NCBI GenBank assembly: GCA_008694505.1
Contig: VZDJ01004378.1
Coordinates: forward strand, 20,166,239 to 20,230,238
Origin: Cyanoderma ruficeps
Taxonomy: Eukaryota > Chordata > Aves > Passeriformes > Timaliidae
DNA length: 64,000 nt
Direction: 5' to 3'
Positions 40,927 to 53,300 of this stretch are shown here, piece after piece. Under the pieces are notes generated by a model. The model saw nothing but the letters and a program-made list of their open reading frames with translations. It was not told where the DNA came from and ran no database searches. Positions within the stretch are counted from its first letter, which is position 1, and the number at the start of each line of letters is the position of its first letter. The position numbers were made by a program, and so were the translations under genes.

Positions 40927-43485
40927 GATCAACTTCCAAGGAGCAGAGGCCTGTGGCATGGAATTGGGAGTAATGTTGGGATCAGGAGGACAAAGGTGTG
41001 AATAGACTAATTGAGTAATCCAGTGGTTTTGCCTCATTTTTTGTAACTTGAAACTGTAGCCTTGTCATACCAATCCAGTCATAGCTACAGGAGGCTCACA
41101 GTGGTCAGTGGAGGGAAACAGCCATCTCAGGAGGTTGCTTAGTGTCATACTCAAAGCAGTCTCTAGTTCCTCTCTGTCAAACATAATTACAGCTGGGGCT
41201 GGCTTGCTTGGACGTAGATCTATGAAGACACATGAGATGAATTCCTACTTGCATGTGTCTGAGAATAGGCAAAACCTTTTCTGCTTCTTTAATCCTCTTA
41301 CTCTCGTGTGATTCCTTTCTCTCAGTACAGGCTAGGTCTTAACTATGACTTCTACTGGTCTTCTCAAAGGCTCCCTTTCCATATTAAGTTGCCTCCTCAA
41401 TTCTAGTGACTCCCTGCCTAGCATTAAATAGCTATTCCATGGGATAACTTTAGTCAAACAGATGAAGTAGACTTAACAGTTGAAGAAGTAGGCTTCAAAT
41501 TGCAGTTTCAATGGTTTTTCAGTGTTACTCTTCCACTAAGATGTCAAGCATCTTTTGCAGGAAGGGCAGCTGTTTGGCAGGGAATTTGATAGGTTTGCTT
41601 TGGGCAAAATTAGACATGTGTTCTAACATAATACAAAATGTAGTTCATAATTTCATAGAGACCTGTTCCTCTCTGTAACGGATACAACAGACAGATGGGG
41701 GAGCACAAGTTTCAAGAGACACAATTATGATTCATTTGCAAAACAGGCGTGTTGCACAACAGCTGCTTGCCCGCATCAGCTATTCTTCTTTTGCCTTACA
41801 GCTGTGCAGCTCTATTTTAAAATTTTTAAGAGAGAGAGAGAAAAGTATTTTGTTTGATCTAATATGTTTTAAATGATTTTATAAATAAAAGAACCAGAAT
41901 GTTTTGAAATGAGACACTTTCAAAATTAAGAGTAAAATGTTTGGAAGAAATGTGGCAAAGATATGCTTTTTAGTATTTATTTTAAGTTAATTTGACACTG
42001 AAATTTATCACTACCTGATTTAAAATGTAACTTAAACAGGTCAGTTTGAAAAAAGAATTTTGAAAGAGAACAAAGTAGTTTTCAGATAAGAAGCAGGACT
42101 GCTTTTCAAAGCAAAGAAGGAATAATCTGTTATTAGTAATTTTCAGTCAGAAATTAAGATTTTCTTAATATATTTCATCTCATTTTGGTTGAAACATTTA
42201 TTTTGTTGCCATCTGTCTCCTCATATTTTTCTATCACATAAATTCTCTTTGTCAAGTCCCAGTCCAGATCTAAATCTATGATTTTTGTATGTCTTCAAAG
42301 TTGGAGGAATATCTAAATCAATTTCCTAATAAAATCACTATTGTCTGAAATATAACAGTGTGTGCTTTTACAGTTATTTATTAAGTGCTCAATAGATATT
42401 TTATTACTCAGTGGATAACAACCAAACATAAACTCTGCTGTTGTACTTGTAAGTAGAAAGTTTATTATTCCTATTACAATTTTTCTTGCTTTCTTAGAGA
42501 ACCGACTAACATCTATACATTAGGGTAGTAGCTTTTAATTGTTTCAGAACCTTCCTGGAAATGTGGGATGATTTAATATTTCATGTGGTTTTCTTTCCTG
42601 CTTTTGTGCTTCAAAGGATGGTGAACAAATTAGTAAAAACCTCAAAGCCAGCTACTGTCCTGTATCTGCACAACTCCCACCAGCTTCAACTTGCAAGCTC
42701 TGCTTAATGACTTGAAATGGATATGGCTTTATAGTCCGCATGTGATGATTGAACTCGTGATGGTGATGAGAAATGAGTATGTGCTAGAGCTGCAGGATCA
42801 AACCTTTCGGAAGTTCATTTACTCTAAGGTACAGCTGAGGGCTTCTAGTTTGCCTTAGCTTTTTTCAATACAATTGAATTTGAATCTATACCTCATCATA
42901 TTTGGCTTAATGTGCGAAATAAAATTTAAAAATTGCTTATTAACTACAGCTATTTATACATACATCTAACAAACTCTATAGACACAGATTGTTTCAAATA
43001 CTATTCAACTGCAAGCAGAAGAAATGTCTGATGACTCTCAGTTTTCCTCTTTAAGAGCTAATAAAACTTGGATTTAGTATAGAATCTTTAAAGTAAAACA
43101 ATATGGTAAGTTAGGAATTTTGTAGAAGGGGAAAAAAACCCCAAGTATTAATTTCAAGCTGGACCCATAATAGTTATAGGGTACATTTTCAAATCTATAT
43201 AATTAAGGGCTCTAGAAGGATTAGAAAGAAGCTTAAATCATAGGAATTTTTAACTGAAATGCAGTCATGGGCTATGCATAATAATCTGGATTTTTTCCTA
43301 CATTGATCAGCTGAAGGAAAGTAGAATAGGTAATGATGAAATTACTGTAGAATCCAGGTCATGACTCATAAACACCCATTACTGTCAGCATGAGGAAAAA
43401 GCAATACTGTTTTCTTTTTCAACTGATAGGTATATGAATAAAATGAACCAGAGAATAATGAGTGGCCAGGCTCCCATATTTTTGA

Positions 43486-43532
43486 CATAGATAGATGTAT
43501 GGATGGATGAATGGATGACGGATAGCGATAGG
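43486..43532. repeat. Degenerate (GATA/GGAT)n microsatellite
   Basis: GATAGATG followed by TATGGATGGATGAATGGATG and GATAGCGATAGG. A tetranucleotide repeat decayed by point changes. Confidence 0.85.
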
Positions 43533-44560
43533 ATATCATCTTGCTTTTCCTGCAAGTGGATACTTTTTCTGAGTATCTACTCTGTTCCATATGAATTCTA
43601 TTGACTGTAAGATCATAATCACTCACAATATTTTTCTTAGCATCATAGTTGTGATGGTTTCCTTATTTGACAATTCAGATCTCTTCAAACAGACTGGCAT
43701 ATGTCGAGGTATTACCAGCAAAGTCTGGATTATGTCTCTCACCCACTATATTCCCTAAGGGAGGACAGACTTTTTTGTTCTCTCTACAGATCTTGGGGTC
43801 CTGTGGTTATGATTATTATCTCGAAACAAATAGAAAAAGACTACTGAGGTTTGATGCTGCTTTCCATTGCTATACAGTCTCATCTGTATAAAATTAATAG
43901 CTATAGGAAGGTTTCTAATAGACTTCAAAAAGACTCTGGCAGCCCTGCCTTTAGGGTCAAAACTGCGGGGCATGAGACTTGGAATTGGGAAGGCATTTGG
44001 GAATAGACATTTTACTCTACTATCATGGCAGAAAAGCAATGGCTTCTCTCAGTGACCTCTCTCCAGAAAGGAGAAACCAACATATTTATATGGATTCAAA
44101 ATAATTTTAAAAGCATCTGAGGCTTTCAGATTCTAAATCCTTTTCTGACTTCTCAGACTAGCACTATCAATATAACATTGTCAGATTTACTTCTGGGCAA
44201 AAAGTCTCAGCTTTTACATAACCCACTGACATTCAAATGATCTTTTCCAATCACAGTTGAGTTTTGACATCAACTTGGCATCAAGAGAATTTGAATAACT
44301 AAGTCTTTAAAACCAGCCTTGATGAGTTTTTTAATCAGTTCAGAAGAGCTTCTGCTTAAGCCAATTTGTTTCAAAGAGTTTATAGAAGTGATGCTGAATA
44401 GTTTAGCCTGTCAATTTAAGCAAATCTCATAATGGTCCTAAAGTTTCCACCATTCCCACTAATTTCTACATTTTCTTTGAACTCATTTATATAAGTGAAT
44501 AGTATAATCCCAGCCCCAGAGTCCTTGAGTGAGAACTATTTAGCACATGTGGCCACCAAA

Positions 44561-44596
44561 GTCTATGGAAAGATTTCTGTCTGTGGAAAGATTTTT
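44561..44596. repeat. 18-base tandem duplication
   Basis: 'gtctatggaaagatttct' (44561-44578) is followed by 'gtctgtggaaagattttt' (44579-44596), two differences. A local duplication without further sign of function. Confidence 0.85.
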
Positions 44597-44664
44597 GTGG
44601 AAATTGGGCTTGGTTCTTGGGTTCCCTGAGACCACTGTAATTAGGAATGAATTTTTCCTCTCTC

Positions 44665-44740
44665 TTTCATTGAAATCAGTGAGAATTACTTACTTAGAGA
44701 CCTTTAAAGTAGAGACCTTTTAAAATTCTGGCCTTTAAAC
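44665..44740. repeat. Possible ancient repeat fragment with short tandem duplication
   Basis: 'ttcattgaaatcagtgagaa' and 'aaaattctggcctttaaac' recall blocks of old sauropsid repeats. Between them 'agagaccttta' occurs twice, 15 bases apart (44696 and 44711). The assignment is weak and could be chance. Confidence 0.25.
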
Positions 44741-45880
44741 AGCCTAGCTTGAAGCCATGTTTGAAAAATAGTTGTTCTGCAAGATTTTGATGTCATTTGT
44801 ATGCTGTAAATCCAGATATTAGTGAAAACTTAAGGTGGGCTAATGACTGGATATTTATACCCTGCTGAGGGCATGATCCAAAAGGTATGGTGCTACGGTT
44901 TGGCTCCCTTTAACTCTGTTTCCTGTTGGGAAATTCTCCTGCTTAATGTTTTTATTTTTTTTTTTAATTGGAGCCAACTGCCTTTCCTCAAAGAGGGGGA
45001 AAGTGTAGGATTCTTGAAATCAAAGATCAAAGAAAAGCAATTCTCTAGTCACAGTTGGACAATGTCAGAATTTCTGAGCTCCAGGTACTTTGGTGTTATG
45101 TGAACAAACAGGGTGGGCTGTTTGAGCCACTAGCACGCACAAGAAAAATCTCTGAGACCCTGCTGGCTTCTGTGAAGAGCAAACAAAGGGTGACATTATC
45201 AGCAAAATAGTTTCAAAAATACCCCTACTGGGATAAATTTTTAAACAGAAGTTATAACATAAGAAGGATTCATATTTTGTTAGATCTAGCAAATTGTTGG
45301 CATGTAATATAAACAATAAATTCTTTCCTGCTGGAGGAAAACTCACTGGAATAAATGAAATTTCTACCAGGTATAAAGTTTACCCAACACATAGAAAGTA
45401 CTCTTCATTGAAATAATTTTTGGTTTTAATGAGCTCAGTGGTAGTGATTACAAAATTGTTGTGTAACAGTTTTAAAGATACAGATTTAGTGAACTTTTTG
45501 AGCTGCTTGTTATTTGAATAATATTAGCAGTCTAGATTTAATAAATAGTAACAGTTCTGCAGACTTGAAAAAGAGCTGGACAGTGATGCATGCAGCTTGT
45601 GTCATCACAGAAAAATGCTTCTGTATTGTTCTTAAAGATTTTCTCTGAGGAAAAAAAAAGGTCCTCTTGATACATACATACTCAGTAGTTATATTTTCCC
45701 TTGATTTGGAAGTAAAATATTTCCAAATATGATTTTTATTAAAAATTCCAAATATTGTTTCAACTTGTTGAATAGCTTAAAGGAAAGAATAGGGGGCTGG
45801 GTAAAGTTGAATGTTCACAAGTGTGTTGGAGGACAGAAATCTTAAGTAGTATAGTATCTATGAGCAACCAAGAGGCTACA

Positions 45881-45981
45881 TTCTGCTCTCAATTACTCTG
45901 GCATAGATCTAGAATTACTCATTGAAAGTTCAAAGTTTTTGCTGCAGATTTACACCCATATAATGAAGAACAGAGTTCAGT
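45881..45981. repeat. Ancient palindromic sauropsid repeat relic
   Basis: The left arm 'ttctgctctcaattactctg...gatctag' pairs imperfectly with the right arm 'ctgcagatttacacccatat...gaacagagtt' around a centre near 'cattgaaagttc'. This is the layout of an old inverted repeat seen in sauropsid genomes ('ctgatctcagttacac..gtgtaaatc' either side of 'cattgaagtcaatgg'). Arms are diverged and unequal, so it is a relic. Family name not assigned. Confidence 0.55.
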
Positions 45982-48387
45982 TATGTAAGGGTGGGAAAAT
46001 CAATTTGGCCAGAATGTAACTAGCCTGGAACGCAAGCTCTAATCACAGAAGGAAACCTTTTCCAGGTCAGAAAGAAGACTGCACATTGTGTATCTCTCTT
46101 TTATTCTTCTCCTCCTCCTCCACCATTTTTATCTAATATATTCAAGCAAGAATAGACTCCTGCTCCTTGCATTAGCATCCCATGGCATTAGGCATTGGAC
46201 TGCTTCAGCTTTATTGTATAAGGCAGAATAAAATTAGTCAGGTTTGTTAGAGTAAAGAAATTCCATAGAAGACTAAAAAGAAGTAGTGCAGTATAAGCAA
46301 AAGTGGCTGGACTGTCGTTTAGCTGAGTGAAATGTAAAGCTAAAACCAAAATAATGGGATATTGGGTAATTTCCTAAACTGAAGAAGGTTTCAGAGACCA
46401 GAATCTTTTGACAGGTTATTGGAGGAAATTTTTGAATAGTCTGCTAGTTACAGATCCCAGTGTTGGTCAGGTGATTTGTACTGCAGAAATTGTAATGCTG
46501 TACTGTAATGATTTCTGAAAAGAAAATAAAAATACTGCCGGCACATCTTGTTCTTATTCTGGAGAATATTCCCTCCCTGGGTGCAGAGATGGGAATGGAA
46601 TGAAAACTAAAACTTTCAAAGAGAATATAGGGAAAAAAAAATAAAGGAATAGAAAGAAATAATGTATGGAATCTAATTATATCTTTTCTCAACAGAGAGA
46701 GAGAGACTGTACTGTATGTCTTGTACTTGGCCTAGAGAAGGAGCGGGAATCACAGAGTTTTGTACCAATAGAAAATCTTCTTGGATCTATCACAAAAGTT
46801 ACTGTATTGCTGGTTGTGATGCTGCATGAGCATGTAATGAAGACATTTTCTGTCTGAAGTCATATCTATCTGAAAATAATGTTTTCTGCCTTTGTCACCA
46901 TTGAAGGTGCACATGCCACCAGTGACATTTTCACTAGTGGCTGTTAACTTAGTTCTTGCTGATTTATAGCTAGCAGTGTCTGTTTAGCTGGATGCTGCAG
47001 CTAAATAACCAGTTTAGTCCCCCTTCTGGTTTTGATAAAACTGTGCTTTCTTTGTAGCTCATGCTAGCTCATCCAATGTAGGTGGAAAAAAATTATTTTG
47101 GCTTTCTGTTTTATTTTTTAATTTGTGAATGCTGATGTTGCTTTTATGGGTGCCAAATGCTTGCTACATATGTCAGTTCTAAAAGCCCAACTGATGGATG
47201 AAAGCTGGGAGAGGAATTGTATCATTTGTCTCCCATCTAGCACTTTCCTTGCACTTGAAGGTAAGACCAATATTTAACTATAGCTCCCTTTTTTTTCCTT
47301 TTAAATAACATACCACATCTGTAAGGTAATATTTCTCCCCAGTATGCAGAGAAGCAGGAAGGAAGCTTCTAACATCTGCAGGATTTGAAGTTATTTTTCA
47401 CAGCTGTGTGCTATTGAGGTTTTGATGATCTCTATGTTTTTTGGGGTTTTTTTTGGGAAAGATAAAACAACCCAGGTGAATTGCTCAAAGGGCATTAATG
47501 TCTGTCTGACTTGTTAAACATGTGTACCCATGTGTGCATAAAGATACACACAAAAGATATAGTCATGCATCTATAGACAGAGTAGTGTTGAAGAAATACA
47601 GTTTGCTGACTGGAAAAGCTGCTTTTGTAATTTAGTCATGTTTTTGTTGGGATGACACAAGGTAAATGGTTTAGCATAGAGGGGAGATGTTTGGTAAAGA
47701 AAAACAGCAGTTTGACACTTACCGATCAAAAAGCTGGAAGGTCTAGTCTAGTGACATACAGAACCCATTTCAGAAGTTGGCCTGAAGCATGCTCTGATCA
47801 CAGCAGAATGGAGAAAGGCACAAGCTTTCAAGGCTCACTGAAGGAAATGTTCACATATGGCCAGCAGGAGATAGAGGCAGATGATTGAGATTTTTAATAT
47901 GTGCACTAGGCCATTTTTTATTTGAAAGAAAAGGGCACTCACAGCTCAACTATACGTGGTCAAGGTTTTTCATTCATTGGCACATAAAGTCTGTCTGCTT
48001 ATTATTTCGCAGGTAGAGGTGAGTGGCCATCTCTTCCAGAGTTCCAAGCTGGTCAAGCACAAGACAAGAGCAGAAAAACCACAGTGAGTGTAGGGATATT
48101 CCCTGGCGAGGAAATACTGTTGAAAAAGGGGGATTCTATATAGTGTTTTCATAATTTCTCAATAAGAGCAGGAAAATGTCACAAAAAGCATTGTTAAAAG
48201 AGCACGTCTGTTTATCAAAACAAAACAAAAAACCTAGAGTGACTTCAAAGTACGATATCTTTCTTCACATAAAACTGAGATCCAAAATGAAAGCACTGGT
48301 CACAGAAAAGATCCAACACTCCCGATGGTGCTTCTGACCATTAGCAAGAGATGATGTGCGAGGGAACTGTGTGGCAATGAGGCCTAT

Positions 48388-48505
48388 AAAATCATACAAT
48401 TATTTAGGTTGGGAAAGACCCTTAAGATCATACAGTCAAGCTGCAAACCTAGCACTGCCATAGGGAGTAATGCTTCACCAATACATGTACCCAGCATGAG
48501 AGCAC
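48388..48505 (-). mobile_element. CR1 LINE 3' end, minus orientation, different subfamily
   Basis: 'atcatacaattatttaggtt', 'gggaaagacccttaagatca' and 'aacctagcactgccatag' match the reverse complement of a CR1 3' end of the 'atcatttaggttggaaaagacc' type. That is a different subfamily from the copy at 29.5 kb. Similarity fades near 48505 ('caatacatgtacccagcatg'). The 5' boundary is uncertain. Confidence 0.85.
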
Positions 48506-51500
48506 TCACTGTAAATGCCAGATTTTCTGATGGGAATTGTGGCAGGGAAGGTGATATAATGGTAATTTTCTAATGCTTCACTAAGAACTACAATGTTTTT
48601 TCATACTTTATATTGTGGTGTTAGGTTTGCCATAGGAAATCTTGCCTTTAAAATGCATATCAGTATCTCCCGAATTAGTGCAAATCACAGGAAATGTAGA
48701 ATAAATATCAAATATTTATGTGGTTAAAAAAGATGAAAATAATATGGACATTGTAGGAAGGGTTACTTGTTTACAAAATTAGTTATGATGACTGTCTGCA
48801 AAGGTCAACAGGAAACCAAAAAAATTTGTGGGATCATTCAGCTATACTGATAAGCAGTGAGGAATAACAGGCAATATTATGAAATAATTACTACTTAGAT
48901 CAAGGTCTGGGGCAGTAGATGGGTAGAGGTGGTATAACTATAATAGGTATAAACTGTGGGGGATGCAATTTGCCATTGAATGATTACAGTCTCAAAGCAA
49001 GAAGGAAGCAGACAGTAGATCATGAGTCAGAAGTGCTCCTCCAGCTGCAGTGCACTTGTTTAAGGTCAAATATCAAAGCTAATCCCTTAAAATATATCCA
49101 TCTTTGTTTTCATGAAGTATTCTCTAAGTATTAATATAGTCTTTTTTTTTTTTAAACACCTATTGCTAACTTTTCACTTCTAACAATTTTCATGGTTGTT
49201 AAAAATTTGTTCTATATACACTTTTGGCAGAGCAAGTTTTCTTCATATCTCCTAAATTCTCTGTGCAGTAATTTCCACTTACTGCAGGGGTATCTGGTGG
49301 TGATAGCAAACAAAGCTGATTGACTTCAAAGTCTCCTTACTGTTGTTGCTGCACTTGGCCAAGAGTCTGATCATGACTGTAGCAGATGTTTCTAAGCTAT
49401 TTTTCTACAGTAACTTTTTTTCTTTTTTTTTTAAAGACCAGTGGGAGCCTTATGCAGAAGTTTTTCACTGCAATGCTGAAGTGAATGCCAACATAACTGT
49501 GATTTTGAAACCCTCTATCAGATCCAGAGTGCTCGTAAGAAGAAAGTTTTCTGCAGATGAAAGCATAGGTTTGCCACTCTGCCGGCCACCTGACGGCAGA
49601 TAATCAGCAGATTCCTTCCTGCTTAGTCTCAGGTTCTTTTTATGGGTTATTTTTTACAGTTTGTTAGGAAATTTCATAGTAAGTAAAGCAAGTGAATTTC
49701 TCTGAAGAAATTTTGGATGAAATTTCTGAACAGTTCACACTTAGTATCAAGAGTCAGAACAGCTTTGATTAACCACAAATTTCCTTGCCAATTTCCTTCT
49801 CATCTAATTAGGACTTATAAATGTCTCCATAGCATCATGAAATATTCCATCAAAATGTTGGGGTGTATGTGCATTGGGAAAATTTTTTCAGGAGAATCCA
49901 TATTGAAAGCAGTAGTGATTGCAGAGAATTTATGAGGACCATTTTTCAAGGGGAGCACAAGATAATTTAAACTTCGGTGAAAATTTCAAATGGAACGAAA
50001 CTTCTTCCATCAATAACATTATTAAAAACAGCCTAGAAACTCTGTTCCTTACCACTTCCACTGAAAGTAATGTTATCATTTAAGAGCTTAATCATGCATT
50101 CTATAAATGTCTGGTTTTGTCGTGTCTACCTTAGACATTCATCCAGCAGTTCTACAAAGAGCTGAAACTCCTAATTACCTTGATAAGTGGGAGAAGTGCT
50201 CTTTGACAATGCAGCACCGAAGTCATATATCTGTCATGTGTTTAAGACAGAAAAATGAAGGGCAAGCAGTAGAAATTGTAATTCACCAGGGCCCACCAAA
50301 AGTGATACAAAGCCAGAAATCCTTTCAAAGAAATTAAGACGCATTGGGAGGAGAGCAAAAATGGAAAAAGGCAAAGATACCTGCCAGTGTTCAGAAGGAT
50401 GCTGGAGAATCCCGTGTGCCTGCTATGACTATGTCCTGGAGAGAGTTAGTAAATGAGAAACTAAGGAGACAAGGGAAAAAGGATAGAAAAGCTGTCACTT
50501 CAATCCTTAGGATGACTGTTAGCTTTCTGACCTGCTTGTGCTGATTTCCTTGTCAGCTGCAGTTAACGTCAACTTTGAGAGTCTTCAGCATTTGTTGTTT
50601 GGGTCATTTGCTTAGAAATAAACAAATAGATTATTCTTTTTTTTCCCTTTTCCTCTTCCACCTCCCAAAGAGAAAAGCTGATCCTTTCATTAAGCTTTAC
50701 CAGCTGGCTGTGTGGTCTAGCCAGTAGATCAGTATGTAAATACTTACATAGTGTAAGTTGCCATCAGTCCTTTCTTATTCTTATAAAATTTTAGTTTACG
50801 TTTTCCAATCCTATAGTATTTAATCTCAATTCCTTTAAGCTAAATACTTGATGATAAAATAGAGTGCAAAGAGAAATAACTGTAATTTTTAACCCACACA
50901 GATTTATAATTAAAAAACAAATCACTACTTAAGAAAGAAAGTATTGAAACCCCATATAGACCTGGGAAGGTCATTTAGCCCCATGGTTACCCCTTGACCA
51001 TGTGTTAATATGCCTTGCATACTTCACAAGGTGGTGTGGTACTAAATTACACATAAAGGTTTGAAACCATCTGATGGAAGATGCTGCAAATGGACAGCAT
51101 GAAGGAAAATTAATATATATATTAACTGGTCACTTTATCAGTTAATGCATTCAAACCCTTAAGCTTCTGTCTGAGTTTTGAAAGGCCAAAATGTTCAGAC
51201 AATAAAACGATATCTTTATTTAAAGATTGTTCTCTTTGAAACACTTCCCCAAACATTAAGCCAAAGCAGAAGGATTTCCTTTAGGAAGCCGGATGCATCT
51301 TTTTCTGTGACTGTAACTGGGCTTTGGATTATATAACAAAACTGTTAAACAAAACAACAGCATCTTACCCAGTAGCATTACATACTTGCAGATGGGATTA
51401 AATACTTGTTCAATGTCTTGCTTTGAGACTAATGGATTCACTTAATTTTTGTAATAACAAAAATAATGTCCATAGAATTATGCTGTGAATATGAATCAGA

Positions 51501-52529
51501 GCTGAAGGGTTTGTCTCATCAGTATCTGACAGGTTGAACATATTTTGTTACACCAAAGAGACTTGTGGTGTGTGTCTTACTTGCATTATTAAACTTGTCT
51601 TATCTGGAGTAAACAATAAATAAATGAAAAGAAATAAATCATATTGGCTCAATTACCTTCAGTATTTTAGAGCCATTGGTTGTTTTTTCAAGAGTTGTTC
51701 ATCCCCACCTGAGGAAAACTTTCTGCTCAACCTGAAATCAGTGAGCACAAAATCATGTGACTGTATCGGCCCATTCAGGCTCATTCAGAAGTTGGCTTGG
51801 CTCACGTAAACTCTATACACAGCTGCTGCACCAGTGGGATGAAGTGGGAAAACTGCTCAGAACAGAGCTCTGCAGTCTCGGGGCCCCTGACATTTCCTGT
51901 TTGACCCTGTACACATGCAACAGCTTCCTTGTTGAAGATCATAGAGCAGAAGGAGCAAACAAATATCTTGGCTCCACTTTTGAGGCAGGTGTCCCCTCTC
52001 TTGATATTTCCTGTGCTCCGGGAGCCACTGCCAGCTGTCTGTTTAGTTCATGTGAAGAGTTTGTCTGAGGGCTGGGGGTGCAGGAGGGAAGCAATCTTCA
52101 TGGGACTTGTGCTGATATCAGACTCAATGAAGGAAAGAAAATATATACTGGGGTGTTGGGCTGTGAACAGCTATTTCTGTTCAGTCCTGAGAACAAAAAT
52201 TCACCATAACATTACAAATGACTGATACCTTCTTTTATGAAGTGGTTTAGACATCAGGTGTGTTTGCTCCTGCTATTTTAAATAAATATTACAGCTTTGT
52301 TTAGGATGTGGGGACTATTATACTGAATGCATACATGCAGTCTTACTGTGAGGTACAGAACATTAATATAATCCATAATTTCTGTAAAAAGGTTGATTGT
52401 GTGACACTTTCACAGTCATGCTTTACCAGCCAGATTGTCACTATTTTATCAGCTAAAGCAATGGCCTTACCTTCAACATATCACTGGAACTGCCACTACC
52501 GCTGACAAAACTACTGAAGATTGTGGTTT

Positions 52530-53300
52530 TGACCTTTGCTCTGTTTTCCCATTTTTTGGTTCCTCTTTACACTTTTATCTTCTTATCTAGGATCCCCCTT
52601 GAAATGTTACCTTCTATTTTTTCCTGCATCTCAGTTTTCTTCTAGCTTCCTCATAACTCTCCAACCTTTCCTGCACATCATTTCCCTTGTGTCAGGACTT
52701 CAGTCATGATCTGTGTTCTTCCTCCTGAATCCAGATGATGTCCCTGCCTGCCTGGCTGGAGGACGTCTTCTCTAAAGTCTAAGTGGATGAATTATAAACC
52801 TGCAGTTCCTCTCTGAACAATACTTAGCCTGACCTGTTTCTCTGCAGTCCCTTTCTAGATACATCAGTTTCATGTAACCAAGTGAATATGTGTGTCCCTT
52901 ATTTTTGTAAGTCATGCCTTTACTCACTGCTTTTGTAATACTTTTGTCCCTCATGCCAGACAGTCTGGTGTTGTGTTTGATTTCATGTAACTCCAGGTTA
53001 TAGCCACAGTTTACACCTTCTCCACCCCTATTTTCTCACAGATATGCCTTTTTTACTGTTTGGACATCATTCACATGTATCTGGATCATCCTCATTTTGA
53101 ATTTAGGTTCTCTCTGTCTGCCCTGCTTGACAGTCAGCTTTCCACTCCAGAGATACTGAGGAAAATCCCACCAAACTCCCATCATCAGCTTGATGCATGA
53201 CGGTGTGCCCTTCTTTGCCGCTTCCAACTTTGCCCTTTCCCCACAATTCCTTCCCTTACAGAATCTTCAGACACCTGCCTGCAGGGTCATCCCACTGACA
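52530..53300. other. Pyrimidine-skewed, higher-GC non-coding stretch
   Basis: For roughly 770 bases the + strand is strongly enriched in C and T, with many CTTCC, CCTGC and TTTCC blocks and few G runs, unlike its flanks. Open frames on both strands are short and unrecognised. It could be an old insertion or a stretch shaped by transcription-associated strand bias. No repeat family recognised. Confidence 0.4.

Larger units (their letters stand above)
29817..45880. other. Non-genic stretch
   Basis: Sixteen kilobases of mostly AT-rich DNA between the CpG cluster and the ancient palindrome. It holds the minor repeats and hairpins listed separately. The larger frames (33781-34227 plus, 148 codons; 38661-39047 minus, 128 codons) lack recognisable domains and splice support. 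Confidence 0.6.

Noticed and set aside
51757..52068. 103-codon plus-strand frame in GC-richer DNA
   Set aside because: No recognised motif and no splice support; composition alone explains the open frame.
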